From the NCBI GenBank assembly GCA_913050645.1, contig CAJXAG010000033.1:1-11675 (forward strand): a stretch of DNA of 11,675 nucleotides. Reading direction: 5' to 3'. The DNA is from an uncultured bacterium (GTDB lineage: Bacteria; Patescibacteriota; Minisyncoccia; Phycocordibacterales; UBA918). The notes beneath the pieces were generated by a model. The model was not told where the DNA came from and searched no databases. It saw only the letters and a list, made by a program, of their open reading frames with translations. Positions 4,070 to 11,331 of the stretch are shown piece by piece (the stretch's first letter is position 1; every line of letters starts with the position of its first letter). The translations under genes and the position numbers were made by a program.

Positions 4070-6025
4070 TTAAATACCAATCAACACTGGAATCACCATA
4101 GGTGACTTCTGTGTCTTTTGCATGAGGAAGCCTGAGACGACGTCGGCAAGTTCATCTTTGACCATATCCAGATCAATCGGATGCATCTTTTCAGTGTTTT
4201 TCTCAACCGTCTTCTTGATAAGTACCCGTGCTTCAGACAGTAGTTGCTGGTTTTCGCGAAGATAGACAAATCCACGAGAAATAATATCTGGTGATTTTCG
4301 CAATTTACCGGTCTTGGTGTTTACGGTTGCAATGATCACAAACATACCATCTTCAGAAAGCGACTGACGGTCACGAAGGACCACCTCTTGTCGTGCGCCT
4401 ACAGTGAAGCCATCTACGTAAATGAGGTCACTAGGTGCCTTTTCTTTATGTACGACCATTTCTTCACCATTTTTGATGTCGATGATTGTACCATTGTCAG
4501 GTACTGCAATGTTTTCTTTTGGGAACCCGTTTTCAACTGCGGCCATCATGTGACTCTTCAGGTGGTAGTGGTGTCCGTGCACAGGGAGTAAGAATTTCGG
4601 TTTTACCGTTTGCTGTACCCAGATAAGCTCACCAGCGTTACCGTGTCCAGACGAGTGAACGGCAGCTGAGCGGTAGTTAATTACCTTAACGTTCTTTCGG
4701 TAAATGTTGTCTTTAAGCTTTTGCACAGCAATTTCATTTCCAGGAATCACTGAAGAAGAAAGCACAATGGTGTCTCGCTCGGTAAGGGTAATGAACTTAT
4801 GTTTGTCGGTTGCCATGCGCATAAGCGCTGCAAACTCCTCACCTTGTGCGCCGGTTGAAAGAATGACAATACGGTCTGCTGGGTAATCACCCATGTCGCC
4901 TGCATTGATAAACGTATCAGGCTTTACTTCAAAGAGTTTTGCGGTCAGCGCAATGTCAATGTTGGTTTTGATAGAGCGGCCTTCCATTACCACCTTCTTG
5001 CCTGCTGCTTCACAGGCGTTGATAATGCTGATAAGCCGATCAAACTGAGACGCAAACGTACCAATAATGAGTCGTCCTGTGGCGTTGTTAATAATCTCTT
5101 CAAGTGAGTTAAATACGGCTCCTTCAGGTGCAGACCAGCCCGATCGGTCGGCGTTTGTTGAGTCGCATACCAGCAGTAAGTTTTTGTTTTCTCCAACTTT
5201 TCCCCAGTCTTTTCGTTCTTCAGGAATCACCTGACCATCTTCATGGGTAAGTTTTATGTCTCCGGTGATAACAACGTCACCATGCTTGGTCTTTACCGAC
5301 ACACCCATGGCGTCAGGAATAGAGTGCGTGACTGGGAATGTCTCGATCTTTATTGAACCAACGGTAAATGAATCACCTTCTTTGACGACGTTCATTTGTA
5401 TAGGATCCAGGTGCGGGAACTCCTCTTGGCGCTTAAGTACCATCAAAGAGGTAAGGTACTGTGTGTAGATTGGCGGGTTACCAATACGCTCCATCACAAA
5501 CGGGATACCACCGATGTGGTCGAGGTGACCGTGTGTGATAACGAGTGCACGGATCTTATGCTTCCGTTCTTCAAGATACTGCGTGTTTGGGAGAATGTAG
5601 TTGATACCAGGAGCATTTTTGTCTGGAGAGACAAACTCAAAACCAATATCAAACACAATGATATCGTCTTTGGTTTCAACAATGGTCATGTTGCGACCAA
5701 TCTGCTCTACACCTGACATAGGAATAACACGTACCGTATCCTCGTCGGTAACTTCAGGAAGTACCGGTGCGCGTTCGTCTGACTGTGCCATGCGGTGTGT
5801 CAGCGCCGGATTAGTCATGCTGCGGCGTCGGTTGTTTCGACGTCCGCCACTGCGTGTCCGCTTCCGGATCGCCTTTTTTGTGGTCTTCTTAGTGGTTTTC
5901 TTTACACTAGAATGCCCAGGGCGTCCATGCGTGCGTGAATGGTTACGTCCCTGGTTGTTGCGTGTACGGTTACGTGTAGGCTGCTTACGTGTCGCGTTTT
6001 CTTTTGTTTCTTTTTGATTGTTCAT
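4070..6025 (-). CDS. rnj: Ribonuclease J (metallo-beta-lactamase/beta-CASP)
   Basis: RNase J is a zinc-dependent 5'-3' exo- and endoribonuclease for mRNA decay and RNA maturation. Of 651 residues, 1-69 form an Arg/Lys/Asn/Thr-rich, low-complexity tail. The catalytic core follows: HGHLDH (165-170), PVTHS (231-235) with His234, TGDIK (254-258) with Asp256, then the beta-CASP part with CDSTNADR (287-294), GTFASQFDR (322-330) and SSSVIPGNE (423-431). HSSGHGNAGEL (457-467) and PVHGHHYHL (481-489) complete the metal and substrate site. The C-terminal domain runs from about 545 to 651 and contains the typical SPDIISRGFVY (578-588). All core residues I can check are intact. It is last in the probable secG operon, 84 nt after the upstream stop. 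No clear Shine-Dalgarno is seen. Confidence 0.97.
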   Translation of the reverse strand: MNNQKETKENATRKQPTRNRTRNNQGRNHSRTHGRPGHSSVKKTTKKTTKKAIRKRTRSGGRRNNRRRSMTNPALTHRMAQSDERAPVLPEVTDEDTVRVIPMSGVEQIGRNMTIVETKDDIIVFDIGFEFVSPDKNAPGINYILPNTQYLEERKHKIRALVITHGHLDHIGGIPFVMERIGNPPIYTQYLTSLMVLKRQEEFPHLDPIQMNVVKEGDSFTVGSIKIETFPVTHSIPDAMGVSVKTKHGDVVITGDIKLTHEDGQVIPEERKDWGKVGENKNLLLVCDSTNADRSGWSAPEGAVFNSLEEIINNATGRLIIGTFASQFDRLISIINACEAAGKKVVMEGRSIKTNIDIALTAKLFEVKPDTFINAGDMGDYPADRIVILSTGAQGEEFAALMRMATDKHKFITLTERDTIVLSSSVIPGNEIAVQKLKDNIYRKNVKVINYRSAAVHSSGHGNAGELIWVQQTVKPKFLLPVHGHHYHLKSHMMAAVENGFPKENIAVPDNGTIIDIKNGEEMVVHKEKAPSDLIYVDGFTVGARQEVVLRDRQSLSEDGMFVIIATVNTKTGKLRKSPDIISRGFVYLRENQQLLSEARVLIKKTVEKNTEKMHPIDLDMVKDELADVVSGFLMQKTQKSPMVIPVLIGI

Positions 6026-6109
6026 AAATTATTTCTAATTTCTACTTGTACTATTTGTTTAGTGAATAGTGGAGAAGTTCTATGTCGTATAGACTCTCTG
6101 CACTATGCA

Positions 6110-7864
6110 CTAGCGGCTGTTAAATACAGGCCAGAGTGCGTCGGCTGTCATGTACCATGTTTCTATGTTCGCAAAGCGTTCGCTTGGTGTGCTGAGTTTC
6201 CCAAGATCACTTAGAGCCACGTTGTTGTCGACCACATAGCTAAATGTTGGGGTGAAAAGGAAGATTGCAGGTCGTTCGTTTTCCACAAGTGTCGCAAATG
6301 ATGTAAGTGCTGCCATACGTTCTGCTGTGTCTTCAGTTTCTCGTGCCGTTTCTAAAAATACGTCAGCATCAATGTTGGTGTATTGCGCGATGTTTAACCC
6401 TGGATCATCTTTCTGTGATGAATGCCAAAACGGATAGAGGTCAACACTACGACCAATATCGTTTCCAAACAAAAGAACTTCAAAGCTACGCGGGCGGATG
6501 ATTGCCTGAACGAGGTCTGTTTGCTCATACTGATCAACACTTACTACCACACCAAGTTCTTCCCAAGTTTGTTGGATCACTGTTGCTGTTTGATCAAACA
6601 ATGATGTGTTTGCAGTGCTCATTGTTATCCGAAGTGGTACCGTCTCTTCATCTATTTCTTTTTCCCATACACCGTCTTCGTTTACATTCCAGCCGCCATT
6701 TTCCAGAATGCTTCGTGCCTGCTCTATACGTGCATCGTTTGGAGACTGAGTGGTTTGTGTGGCTTCAGGTTCTATAACAACAAATCCGGGTGGCACAGGG
6801 TTCATGATGGGGATACCGTAGCCGTTTAGTACTTGCGCTATCAGTTCATCACGATTGATTGCGGTGCTCAGTGCCTCACGCACTGCGTTGTCACGCAGTG
6901 CACTTGAACGGTTCTGGTTTAAAAACAGAGAAAAGGTTCGTGGCAAAGGTTTTTCGACGATGTTGTATCTGGTAGTATCCACCTCTGCAAGTGTGGCAGG
7001 GGATAGACTTGGCGTGCTTGCGATTTCGTTATTCTGTAGTGCTTCGAGTAATTCCTCCTCTGTTTGATAGAAATTGAACACCAGTGTGTCAATCTTGGGT
7101 TGAGAATTGTGACCGTTATATGCTGAAAGTTTGTATGCATTAATGAGGCCTGACTTGCTGCGCAGTGCGTCGCTTACATAGTACGGCCCGGTCCCAATGG
7201 GTTCAGTATTATTCTGACTGAACGGAAGCTGTTCAGTAGGAAGTGTGTCCCAGAGTTCACGTGGCAGAATGCCGACGGTAAAGTTTTCTATAAATGGAGT
7301 ATATGCTTCTTCAAGCACAATATTTAATTCATATTCACCAAGTTCCTCTACAAGCACACCTTCCCAGTTTCCACGAAGGGGGCTTTTGAGGTCGGGGTTT
7401 TGAATGAGTCCAATGGTGTATGCAACGTCACGTGCGGTGAGTTTGGTGCCGTCGTGAAATTGTACATTTTGGCGGATCTTTATGTTGTATGTGCGACCAT
7501 CTTCAGAGCGTGTAATGCTTTCTGCGAGGTCAGGAACGAGGTTGCCATCAGTGTCGAGTTTTAACAGACCGCTGTATATGAGTGCAACCATGTCGTGATC
7601 AGCTCGCGTGATAGCCAGCACGGGATTTACAAACCGCGGCGTACCGACGATACCTTCAACAAGTGTGCCTCCTGAGCCGGGTACGGTCGTGAGATTTTTT
7701 GTATTTGCCTGGAGTACCACGTAAAAAAGCGATGCACAGAGAAAAATGAGTGCAGTATGAAAGATAAGACGGTCGCCGATACTCCGCCGCTGTAGAAACG
7801 CAAAGTAGCGTGTCATGAAAGAATGTTTGTCAGTTGTATGCTTCATAAGACGCATCCACGTCAA
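6110..7864 (-). CDS. Membrane-anchored ABC-type peptide/solute-binding protein (SBP_bac_5)
   Basis: It belongs to the family-5 extracellular solute-binding proteins (oligopeptide/nickel type). After a short basic N-terminus there is one hydrophobic segment (about 32-52), most likely an uncleaved anchor because no lipobox follows. The binding domain then begins with GTLVEGIVGTPRFVNPVLA (67-85). YSGLLKLDTDGNLVPDLAES (97-116) and FHDGTKLTARDVAYTI (136-151) are family hallmarks. The start is uncertain: TTG at 7864, or ATG at 7855 or 7846, giving 584, 581 or 578 residues; the last two look more natural. It lies 40 nt downstream of secG. No ABC permease or ATPase gene is next to it, so the transport partner is unknown. 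Its placement with secG could mean a role in export or envelope function, but that is inference. Confidence 0.9.
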   Translation of the reverse strand: MTWMRLMKHTTDKHSFMTRYFAFLQRRSIGDRLIFHTALIFLCASLFYVVLQANTKNLTTVPGSGGTLVEGIVGTPRFVNPVLAITRADHDMVALIYSGLLKLDTDGNLVPDLAESITRSEDGRTYNIKIRQNVQFHDGTKLTARDVAYTIGLIQNPDLKSPLRGNWEGVLVEELGEYELNIVLEEAYTPFIENFTVGILPRELWDTLPTEQLPFSQNNTEPIGTGPYYVSDALRSKSGLINAYKLSAYNGHNSQPKIDTLVFNFYQTEEELLEALQNNEIASTPSLSPATLAEVDTTRYNIVEKPLPRTFSLFLNQNRSSALRDNAVREALSTAINRDELIAQVLNGYGIPIMNPVPPGFVVIEPEATQTTQSPNDARIEQARSILENGGWNVNEDGVWEKEIDEETVPLRITMSTANTSLFDQTATVIQQTWEELGVVVSVDQYEQTDLVQAIIRPRSFEVLLFGNDIGRSVDLYPFWHSSQKDDPGLNIAQYTNIDADVFLETARETEDTAERMAALTSFATLVENERPAIFLFTPTFSYVVDNNVALSDLGKLSTPSERFANIETWYMTADALWPVFNSR

Positions 7865-7904
7865 AGTGCACAGAAAGTAAATTACGGTTGCTTATTGCAG
7901 TAAC

Positions 7905-8147
7905 TTAGAAAATAACGTTGATAAGTGCACTTAACACAAAGAGTACTGCAAGAACAATACTTGCTTTGAAGAGAAAGAGCTCTCCCCCACGTCGCTTGTG
8001 AAAAGTTGCGCTAAAGTTGTCGCCTCCAAATGCACCACCGAGACTCGATCCACGTGACTGCAGCAGGATTGCTGCTACAAGTAGAATGGAGAGAATGATT
8101 TGTACATATGGCAGTACTGGAAGCACTACGTTTTGTATAAATTCCAT
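7905..8147 (-). CDS. secG: Preprotein translocase subunit SecG
   Basis: The 80-residue protein has two membrane helices (about 9-29 and 56-79) separated by a cytoplasmic loop with the SecG signature: LLQSRGSSLGGAFGGDNF (28-45), then KRRGGELFLFK (51-61). SecG binds SecY and SecE and eases SecA-driven export. Length and topology are normal for the family. It is the first gene of a probable operon with the solute-binding protein and rnj. A good promoter sits 10-38 nt before the ATG, and no Shine-Dalgarno is seen. Confidence 0.95.
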   Translation of the reverse strand: MEFIQNVVLPVLPYVQIILSILLVAAILLQSRGSSLGGAFGGDNFSATFHKRRGGELFLFKASIVLAVLFVLSALINVIF

Positions 8148-8156
8148 GTGAGCAAG

Positions 8157-8185
8157 ATAGTATCAGAAACTGTCGCAGGTGGCAA
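8157..8185 (-). promoter_or_regulatory. Promoter of the secG operon
   Basis: On the minus strand the -35 TTGCCA (8185-8180) is separated by 17 nt from TACTAT (8162-8157). The -10 is preceded by TGA, forming an extended -10. The expected start of transcription is 1-4 nt before the secG ATG, so the leader is nearly absent. Confidence 0.65.
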
Positions 8186-8191
8186 TAGGAT

Positions 8192-8217
8192 AAAAAAACG
8201 CCTCATACTTTGAGGCG
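8192..8217 (-). terminator. Intrinsic terminator upstream of the secG promoter
   Basis: On the minus strand CGCCTCA (8217-8211) pairs with TGAGGCG (8205-8199) around a 5-nt loop and is followed by seven T's. It lies 13 nt after the stop of the small candidate gene 8231-8380, and the preceding annotated gene already has its own terminator at 8398-8424. It therefore implies a separate transcript in between. Confidence 0.88.
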
Positions 8218-8230
8218 ATGCTGCAGCTCT

Positions 8231-8380
8231 CTACTCCGACATGAAAGTAAACGTCCATGAAGTGTCTCCCTTGGTTACACGAAGTTGATCAGTTTTCTCC
8301 CAAGAGGTCCTCAACCAAAAGGTTTGCTCATTGCGTGAGGTTTCGAGAACTGCAGCTACGCCTAATATAAAGCAGCTCAC
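8231..8380 (-). CDS. Possible small protein, 49 aa
   Basis: A GTG-started frame of 49 codons fills the space between two intrinsic terminators. The translation starts hydrophobic (SCFILGVAAVL) and continues as an ordinary-looking beta-rich chain with three tryptophans, ending SWTFTFMSE. An in-frame stop lies two codons before the GTG. A TATATT box (8396-8391) ten nt before the GTG would give a near-leaderless message; there is no Shine-Dalgarno. I recognise no family. An alternative reading is a small RNA, because GCTGCAGTTCTC (8356-8345) can pair with GAGAGCTGCAGC (8231-8220) and would close the whole segment. A frame this short can be open by chance. Confidence 0.4.
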   Translation of the reverse strand: MSCFILGVAAVLETSRNEQTFWLRTSWEKTDQLRVTKGDTSWTFTFMSE

Positions 8381-8397
8381 TAATTAAAGCAATATAA

Positions 8398-8424
8398 AAA
8401 ACCCGCGCCGTTGGCGCGGGTTTT
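8398..8424 (-). terminator. Intrinsic terminator of the 186-aa membrane protein gene
   Basis: On the minus strand AAAACCCGCGCC (8424-8413) pairs with GGCGCGGGTTTT (8409-8398) with loop AAC, followed by further T's and TATATT. It begins 5 nt after the stop codon of the gene at 8429. Confidence 0.92.
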
Positions 8425-8428
8425 GTCG

Positions 8429-8989
8429 TTAATGTACTAATTTTGCAAGGACTGTTCGCCCTATTCGAGCATATTGATAGGTGATAACCACCGAATCACC
8501 AGTCTTTATATTTTCGAGCATCTTAGTAGAACTGCGAATGTATGTCTCTTGGGTATACTGAGTGTCTGTGTGTGTAATACGGACAAGTAGGGCACTTTCT
8601 CCTGTGATCCACACACCTCCATATGGCCATCTACCTTTTGCTTTATAGAGAAGCTGTGTAGTTTCTTGATATCCACTATAGGCTATTTTTCCGATGACCT
8701 CAGCTCGGCCGTAGTACTTTTTTCGAAATCTGAAGGGGCCGACGAGTATCTCAAGAAAAAGTGGAAGTTGCGGATGGTGTCGAATGATCTCAAGGGTACT
8801 GAGTGTGACAAGTATACCGATGATGATTGGCGCACCTGATCTCAGTTCAATTGCCTGCTTGATGATAAACATCATGCTAAAAATGTATCCCATAAAGAAC
8901 ATGGGGAGAGTTACTGCACCAGCATACTCCATAAATTCTTTGGCTACTGAAGGGATGTTTTTAAGGAGTACCTTTGCGTTCTTACGCAT
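8429..8989 (-). CDS. Hypothetical two-helix membrane protein, 186 aa
   Basis: I do not recognise the family. After a basic N-terminus (MRKNAKVLLKN) there are two hydrophobic segments, about residues 23-45 and 52-68, so both ends are probably cytoplasmic. The remaining ~115 residues form a basic, beta-rich soluble domain (RFRKKYYGRAEVIGK... and the final GDSVVITYQYARIGRTVLAKLVH region) that may be a small beta-barrel; this is a guess from the strand-like pattern. The start is secure: GGAGG (9001-8997) lies 7 nt before the ATG. It is divergent from groES, sharing a ~160-nt upstream region with nested inverted repeats, and has its own terminator. Confidence 0.82.
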   Translation of the reverse strand: MRKNAKVLLKNIPSVAKEFMEYAGAVTLPMFFMGYIFSMMFIIKQAIELRSGAPIIIGILVTLSTLEIIRHHPQLPLFLEILVGPFRFRKKYYGRAEVIGKIAYSGYQETTQLLYKAKGRWPYGGVWITGESALLVRITHTDTQYTQETYIRSSTKMLENIKTGDSVVITYQYARIGRTVLAKLVH

Positions 8990-9008
8990 CTCAAAACCTC
9001 CGATATTG

Positions 9009-9038
9009 AAAGATCATAGTGTGATCTTTTGACACTAT
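9009..9038. promoter_or_regulatory. Nested inverted repeats at the groES promoter (possible operator)
   Basis: Two overlapping inverted repeats are present. AAAGATCA/TGATCTTT (9009-9016/9022-9029) has a 5-nt spacer. ATAGTGT/ACACTAT (9016-9022/9032-9038) has a 9-nt spacer and covers the -35 box. The 9-nt spacing is that of the CIRCE operator of heat-shock genes, but the arm sequence does not match CIRCE (TTAGCACTC). A repressor site for groESL is inferred from position only. Confidence 0.4.
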
Positions 9039-9056
9039 ACTACACTGCTTTATAAT
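9029..9056 (+). promoter_or_regulatory. Consensus sigma-70 promoter of groES-groEL
   Basis: Both boxes are perfect: TTGACA (9029-9034) and TATAAT (9051-9056), with a 16-nt spacer. The expected start near 9063 gives a leader of about 88 nt before the groES ATG. That makes it the longest leader seen in this window. Confidence 0.8.
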
Positions 9057-9150
9057 GTGCACGCATGACACAAGAGAGGGAACTTTTTTGTGTGTATGAA
9101 TGTTATGAATGATGCATTTTAATTGTTTAGCGTAAAAGTAAAATAAGTTT

Positions 9151-9462
9151 ATGTCAGAGGTACACATTAAACCATTGGCGGATCGCGTTGTTGTGCGACC
9201 GTTAACTGAAGAGGAAGCGGGCAGTGTCTCTGCTTCGGGCATTATCATTCCTGACTCCGCAAAGAAAGAAGTTGCAGGTGAAGGTGTCGTTGTTGCCGTC
9301 GGAGCAGGAAAGTGGGACGAAGACGGAGAGAAGCGTATTCCGGTAGAAGTTTCTGTCGGAGATCGTGTAGTGTACTCAAAGTACGGATATGATGAAGTAA
9401 AGGTAGATGACACTGAGTACTACATCGTTGGAGAGCAGAGTATTTTAGCGGTAATTGGATAA
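9151..9462 (+). CDS. groS: Co-chaperonin GroES
   Basis: The 103-residue protein aligns with GroES along its length: IKPLADRVVVRPL (6-18), the mobile loop region with ASGIIIPDSAKKE (28-40), then GEGVVVAVGAGKW (43-55), VGDRVVYSKYGYDEVKVDD (69-87) and a C-terminal YYIVGEQSILAVIG. GroES caps the GroEL ring and closes the folding chamber. The start follows AAGTAAAATAAGTTT with no clear Shine-Dalgarno; the ATG is set by homology. It lies upstream of groEL with a 122-nt intergenic region that holds two hairpins. Confidence 0.97.
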   Translation: MSEVHIKPLADRVVVRPLTEEEAGSVSASGIIIPDSAKKEVAGEGVVVAVGAGKWDEDGEKRIPVEVSVGDRVVYSKYGYDEVKVDDTEYYIVGEQSILAVIG

Positions 9463-9496
9463 TTAACAGAATTGCGTAGTGGAGTAGAGTATCTCG

Positions 9497-9535
9497 GTTA
9501 GAGTCTACGGACATGAGACATGTCCTGACTCTAAC
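9497..9535 (+). other. Two-tier hairpin in the groES-groEL intergenic region
   Basis: GTTAGAGTC (9497-9505) pairs with GACTCTAAC (9527-9535), and inside it GGACATG (9509-9515) pairs with CATGTCC (9519-9525) around loop AGA. That is 16 bp without a mismatch, interrupted by a TAC/T internal loop. No U-run follows, so it is not a normal terminator. It may be an mRNA processing or stability element between the two cistrons. Confidence 0.7.
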
Positions 9536-9542
9536 GGGATTA

Positions 9543-9580
9543 AGATTTTCTAAACTCGCTGCGCTCATTAAAGAAAATCT
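9543..9580 (+). promoter_or_regulatory. Inverted repeat overlapping the groEL translation start region
   Basis: AGATTTTCT (9543-9551) pairs perfectly with AGAAAATCT (9572-9580) across a 20-nt loop containing CTCGCTGCGCTCA. The 3' arm ends 4 nt before the groEL ATG, where a ribosome would bind. groEL has no Shine-Dalgarno of its own. The AU-only character of the stem would make it heat-labile, so a thermosensor is conceivable but unproven. Confidence 0.45.
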
Positions 9581-9584
9581 AAAC

Positions 9585-11249
9585 ATGTCTAAAGAAGTTA
9601 TTTTTGGAGAAGAGGTAAAGAAGAAGCTGCAGAAGGGTGTTGATACGGTTGCTGATGCAGTGAAGGTGACACTTGGTCCGCGTGGAAGAAACGTGGTGCT
9701 CGATAAAGGTTTTGGTGGTCCAACAATCACTAACGACGGTGTGTCGATTGCAAAAGAGATCAATCTCAAAGACAAGTTTGAGAACATGGGTGCTGAGATC
9801 GTTAAGGAAGTTGCACACAAGACTAACGAGCTTGCAGGTGACGGTACAACTACTGCAACCGTTCTGACGCAGGCACTGGTAAACGAAGGGCTCCGTCAGA
9901 CGACGATGGGTCTGAACTCCATGGCAGTGCGTACAGGTATGGAGCATGCGTCGCAAGACGTCGTGAAGGCACTTCATGAGCAGGCGACGCAGATTTCTAC
10001 CTCAGACGAGGTGAAACAGGTGGCGACTATTTCAGCGGAAAATGAAGACATCGGTGAAAAGATTGCTGAAGCCATCGAGAAAGTTGGCCAAGATGGCGTG
10101 GTAACTGTGGAAGAGGGACAGTCATTTGGTATCGAGACAGAACTTACCGAAGGTATGGAGTTTGACCGCGGATATGTCTCACCATACATGGTGACGAATA
10201 CCGAACGCATGGAAGCTGAGTATAAAGATGCACAGATTCTCATTACTGACAAAAAGGTTTCGAATGTACAGGAAATTCTTCCGCTTCTTGAGAAGATTGC
10301 ACAGGCAGGAAAGAAGGAGTTAGTTATTATCGCTGATGACATCGAAGGTGAGGCGCTGACTACGTTTGTAGTGAACAAACTCAAGGGTGGTTTCTCAGTG
10401 CTTGCGATTAAGGCGCCTGGCTATGGTGACCGAAAGAAAGACATGCTTGAGGATATCGCAATTACTACAGGTGGACAGCTTATTACCGAAGATCTGGGGC
10501 ATAAGCTTGAAGAGGTAGAACTGTCACAGCTTGGTGGTGCCGATCGCGTTGTTTCAACCAAGGACGATACCATTATCGTTGGCGGAAACGGTGAAAAGGG
10601 TTCTATCGAGGATCGTATTGAAGCACTGCGAGCGCAGGAGAAAGCTGCTGGCTCTAAGTTTGACAAGGATAAGATTGCAGAACGTATTGCAAAGCTTGGT
10701 GGTGGTGTCGCAGTTATTCGCGTAGGTGCCGCAACGGAAACTGAGATGAAGTACCTCAAGGACAAGATTGAAGACGCGGTAAACGCAACAAAGGCAGCGA
10801 TCGAAGAAGGCATTGTTTCAGGTGGTGGTACGTCACTTGCAAAAGCCGCAGCTTTTGTAGAAAAGGAGGTGCTTTCTAAGAAAGATTTGGATCGTGAGGA
10901 GCTTGTGGGGTACAACATTGTGCTTAAAGCGCTCACGATGCCATTGCGACAGCTGGTTGATAACACCGGACGGGACGAAGGTGCAGTGATCGTGCAGAAA
11001 GTAAAAGAAGCCGGTGGAAATGCAGGATATGACGCTGCAAAAGCAGAAATGGTGGACGATATGATTAAAGAAGGAATCATCGATCCAGTGAAGGTGGAGC
11101 GAGCAGGAGTGCAGCATGCAGTTTCGGCAGCGGCAATCCTTTTGACCTCAGAGGCAGCAGTTGCTGATGCACCAGAAGAAGATGGTGCTGGTGGAATGCC
11201 TGATATGTCTGGAATGGGCGGTGGTATGGGGATGCCAGGAATGATGTAA
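9585..11249 (+). CDS. groL: Chaperonin GroEL (Hsp60)
   Basis: The 554-residue subunit belongs to the double-ring chaperonin that folds proteins in an ATP-driven cycle with GroES. Family motifs are KVTLGPRGRNVVLDKGFGG near the N-terminus, ITNDGVSIAKEI with the ATP-site Asp, AGDGTTTATVL with the catalytic Asp, and GGGVAVIRVGAATETEMKYLKDK. The segment IEEGIVSGGGTSL and a Gly/Met-rich tail ending GGGMGMPGMM complete the normal pattern. I set the start at ATG 9585 (MSKEVIFGEE). An ATG at 9513 is in frame but would add 24 residues that are translated from the intergenic hairpins and match nothing in the family. It is followed by a palindrome and a strong terminator. Confidence 0.98.
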   Translation: MSKEVIFGEEVKKKLQKGVDTVADAVKVTLGPRGRNVVLDKGFGGPTITNDGVSIAKEINLKDKFENMGAEIVKEVAHKTNELAGDGTTTATVLTQALVNEGLRQTTMGLNSMAVRTGMEHASQDVVKALHEQATQISTSDEVKQVATISAENEDIGEKIAEAIEKVGQDGVVTVEEGQSFGIETELTEGMEFDRGYVSPYMVTNTERMEAEYKDAQILITDKKVSNVQEILPLLEKIAQAGKKELVIIADDIEGEALTTFVVNKLKGGFSVLAIKAPGYGDRKKDMLEDIAITTGGQLITEDLGHKLEEVELSQLGGADRVVSTKDDTIIVGGNGEKGSIEDRIEALRAQEKAAGSKFDKDKIAERIAKLGGGVAVIRVGAATETEMKYLKDKIEDAVNATKAAIEEGIVSGGGTSLAKAAAFVEKEVLSKKDLDREELVGYNIVLKALTMPLRQLVDNTGRDEGAVIVQKVKEAGGNAGYDAAKAEMVDDMIKEGIIDPVKVERAGVQHAVSAAAILLTSEAAVADAPEEDGAGGMPDMSGMGGGMGMPGMM

Positions 11250-11250
11250 T

Positions 11251-11270
11251 AATTTGAATGAATTCAAATT
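11251..11270 (+). other. 20-bp palindrome after groEL
   Basis: AATTTGAAT (11251-11259) and ATTCAAATT (11262-11270) are complementary; about eight pairs with a 4-nt loop can form directly after the groEL stop. It is AT-rich with no T-run, so it is probably an mRNA 3'-end stabilising hairpin rather than a terminator. Confidence 0.5.
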
Positions 11271-11292
11271 GTTGCTTTCTGCACTCACTCAG

Positions 11293-11321
11293 AAAAACAA
11301 GTGGCCAGGCCACTTGTTTTT
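11293..11321 (+). terminator. Intrinsic terminator of groES-groEL
   Basis: AAAAACAAGTGG (11293-11304) pairs with CCACTTGTTTTT (11310-11321) around CCAGG, with the T-run forming the end of the stem. The A-run upstream means it can also work on the minus strand. It starts 44 nt after the groEL stop. Confidence 0.9.
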
Positions 11322-11331
11322 CGTTCGTATC

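Noticed and set aside
9096..9122. Eight-codon upstream frame (MNVMNDAF) in the groES leader
   Set aside because: Too short to distinguish from chance, and the purine-rich AGAGAGGG is too far (about 15 nt) to act as its ribosome binding site.
9513..9584. Upstream in-frame ATG for groEL
   Set aside because: It would translate the intergenic hairpins and add residues absent from GroEL proteins; MSKEVIFGEE at 9585 is the family start.
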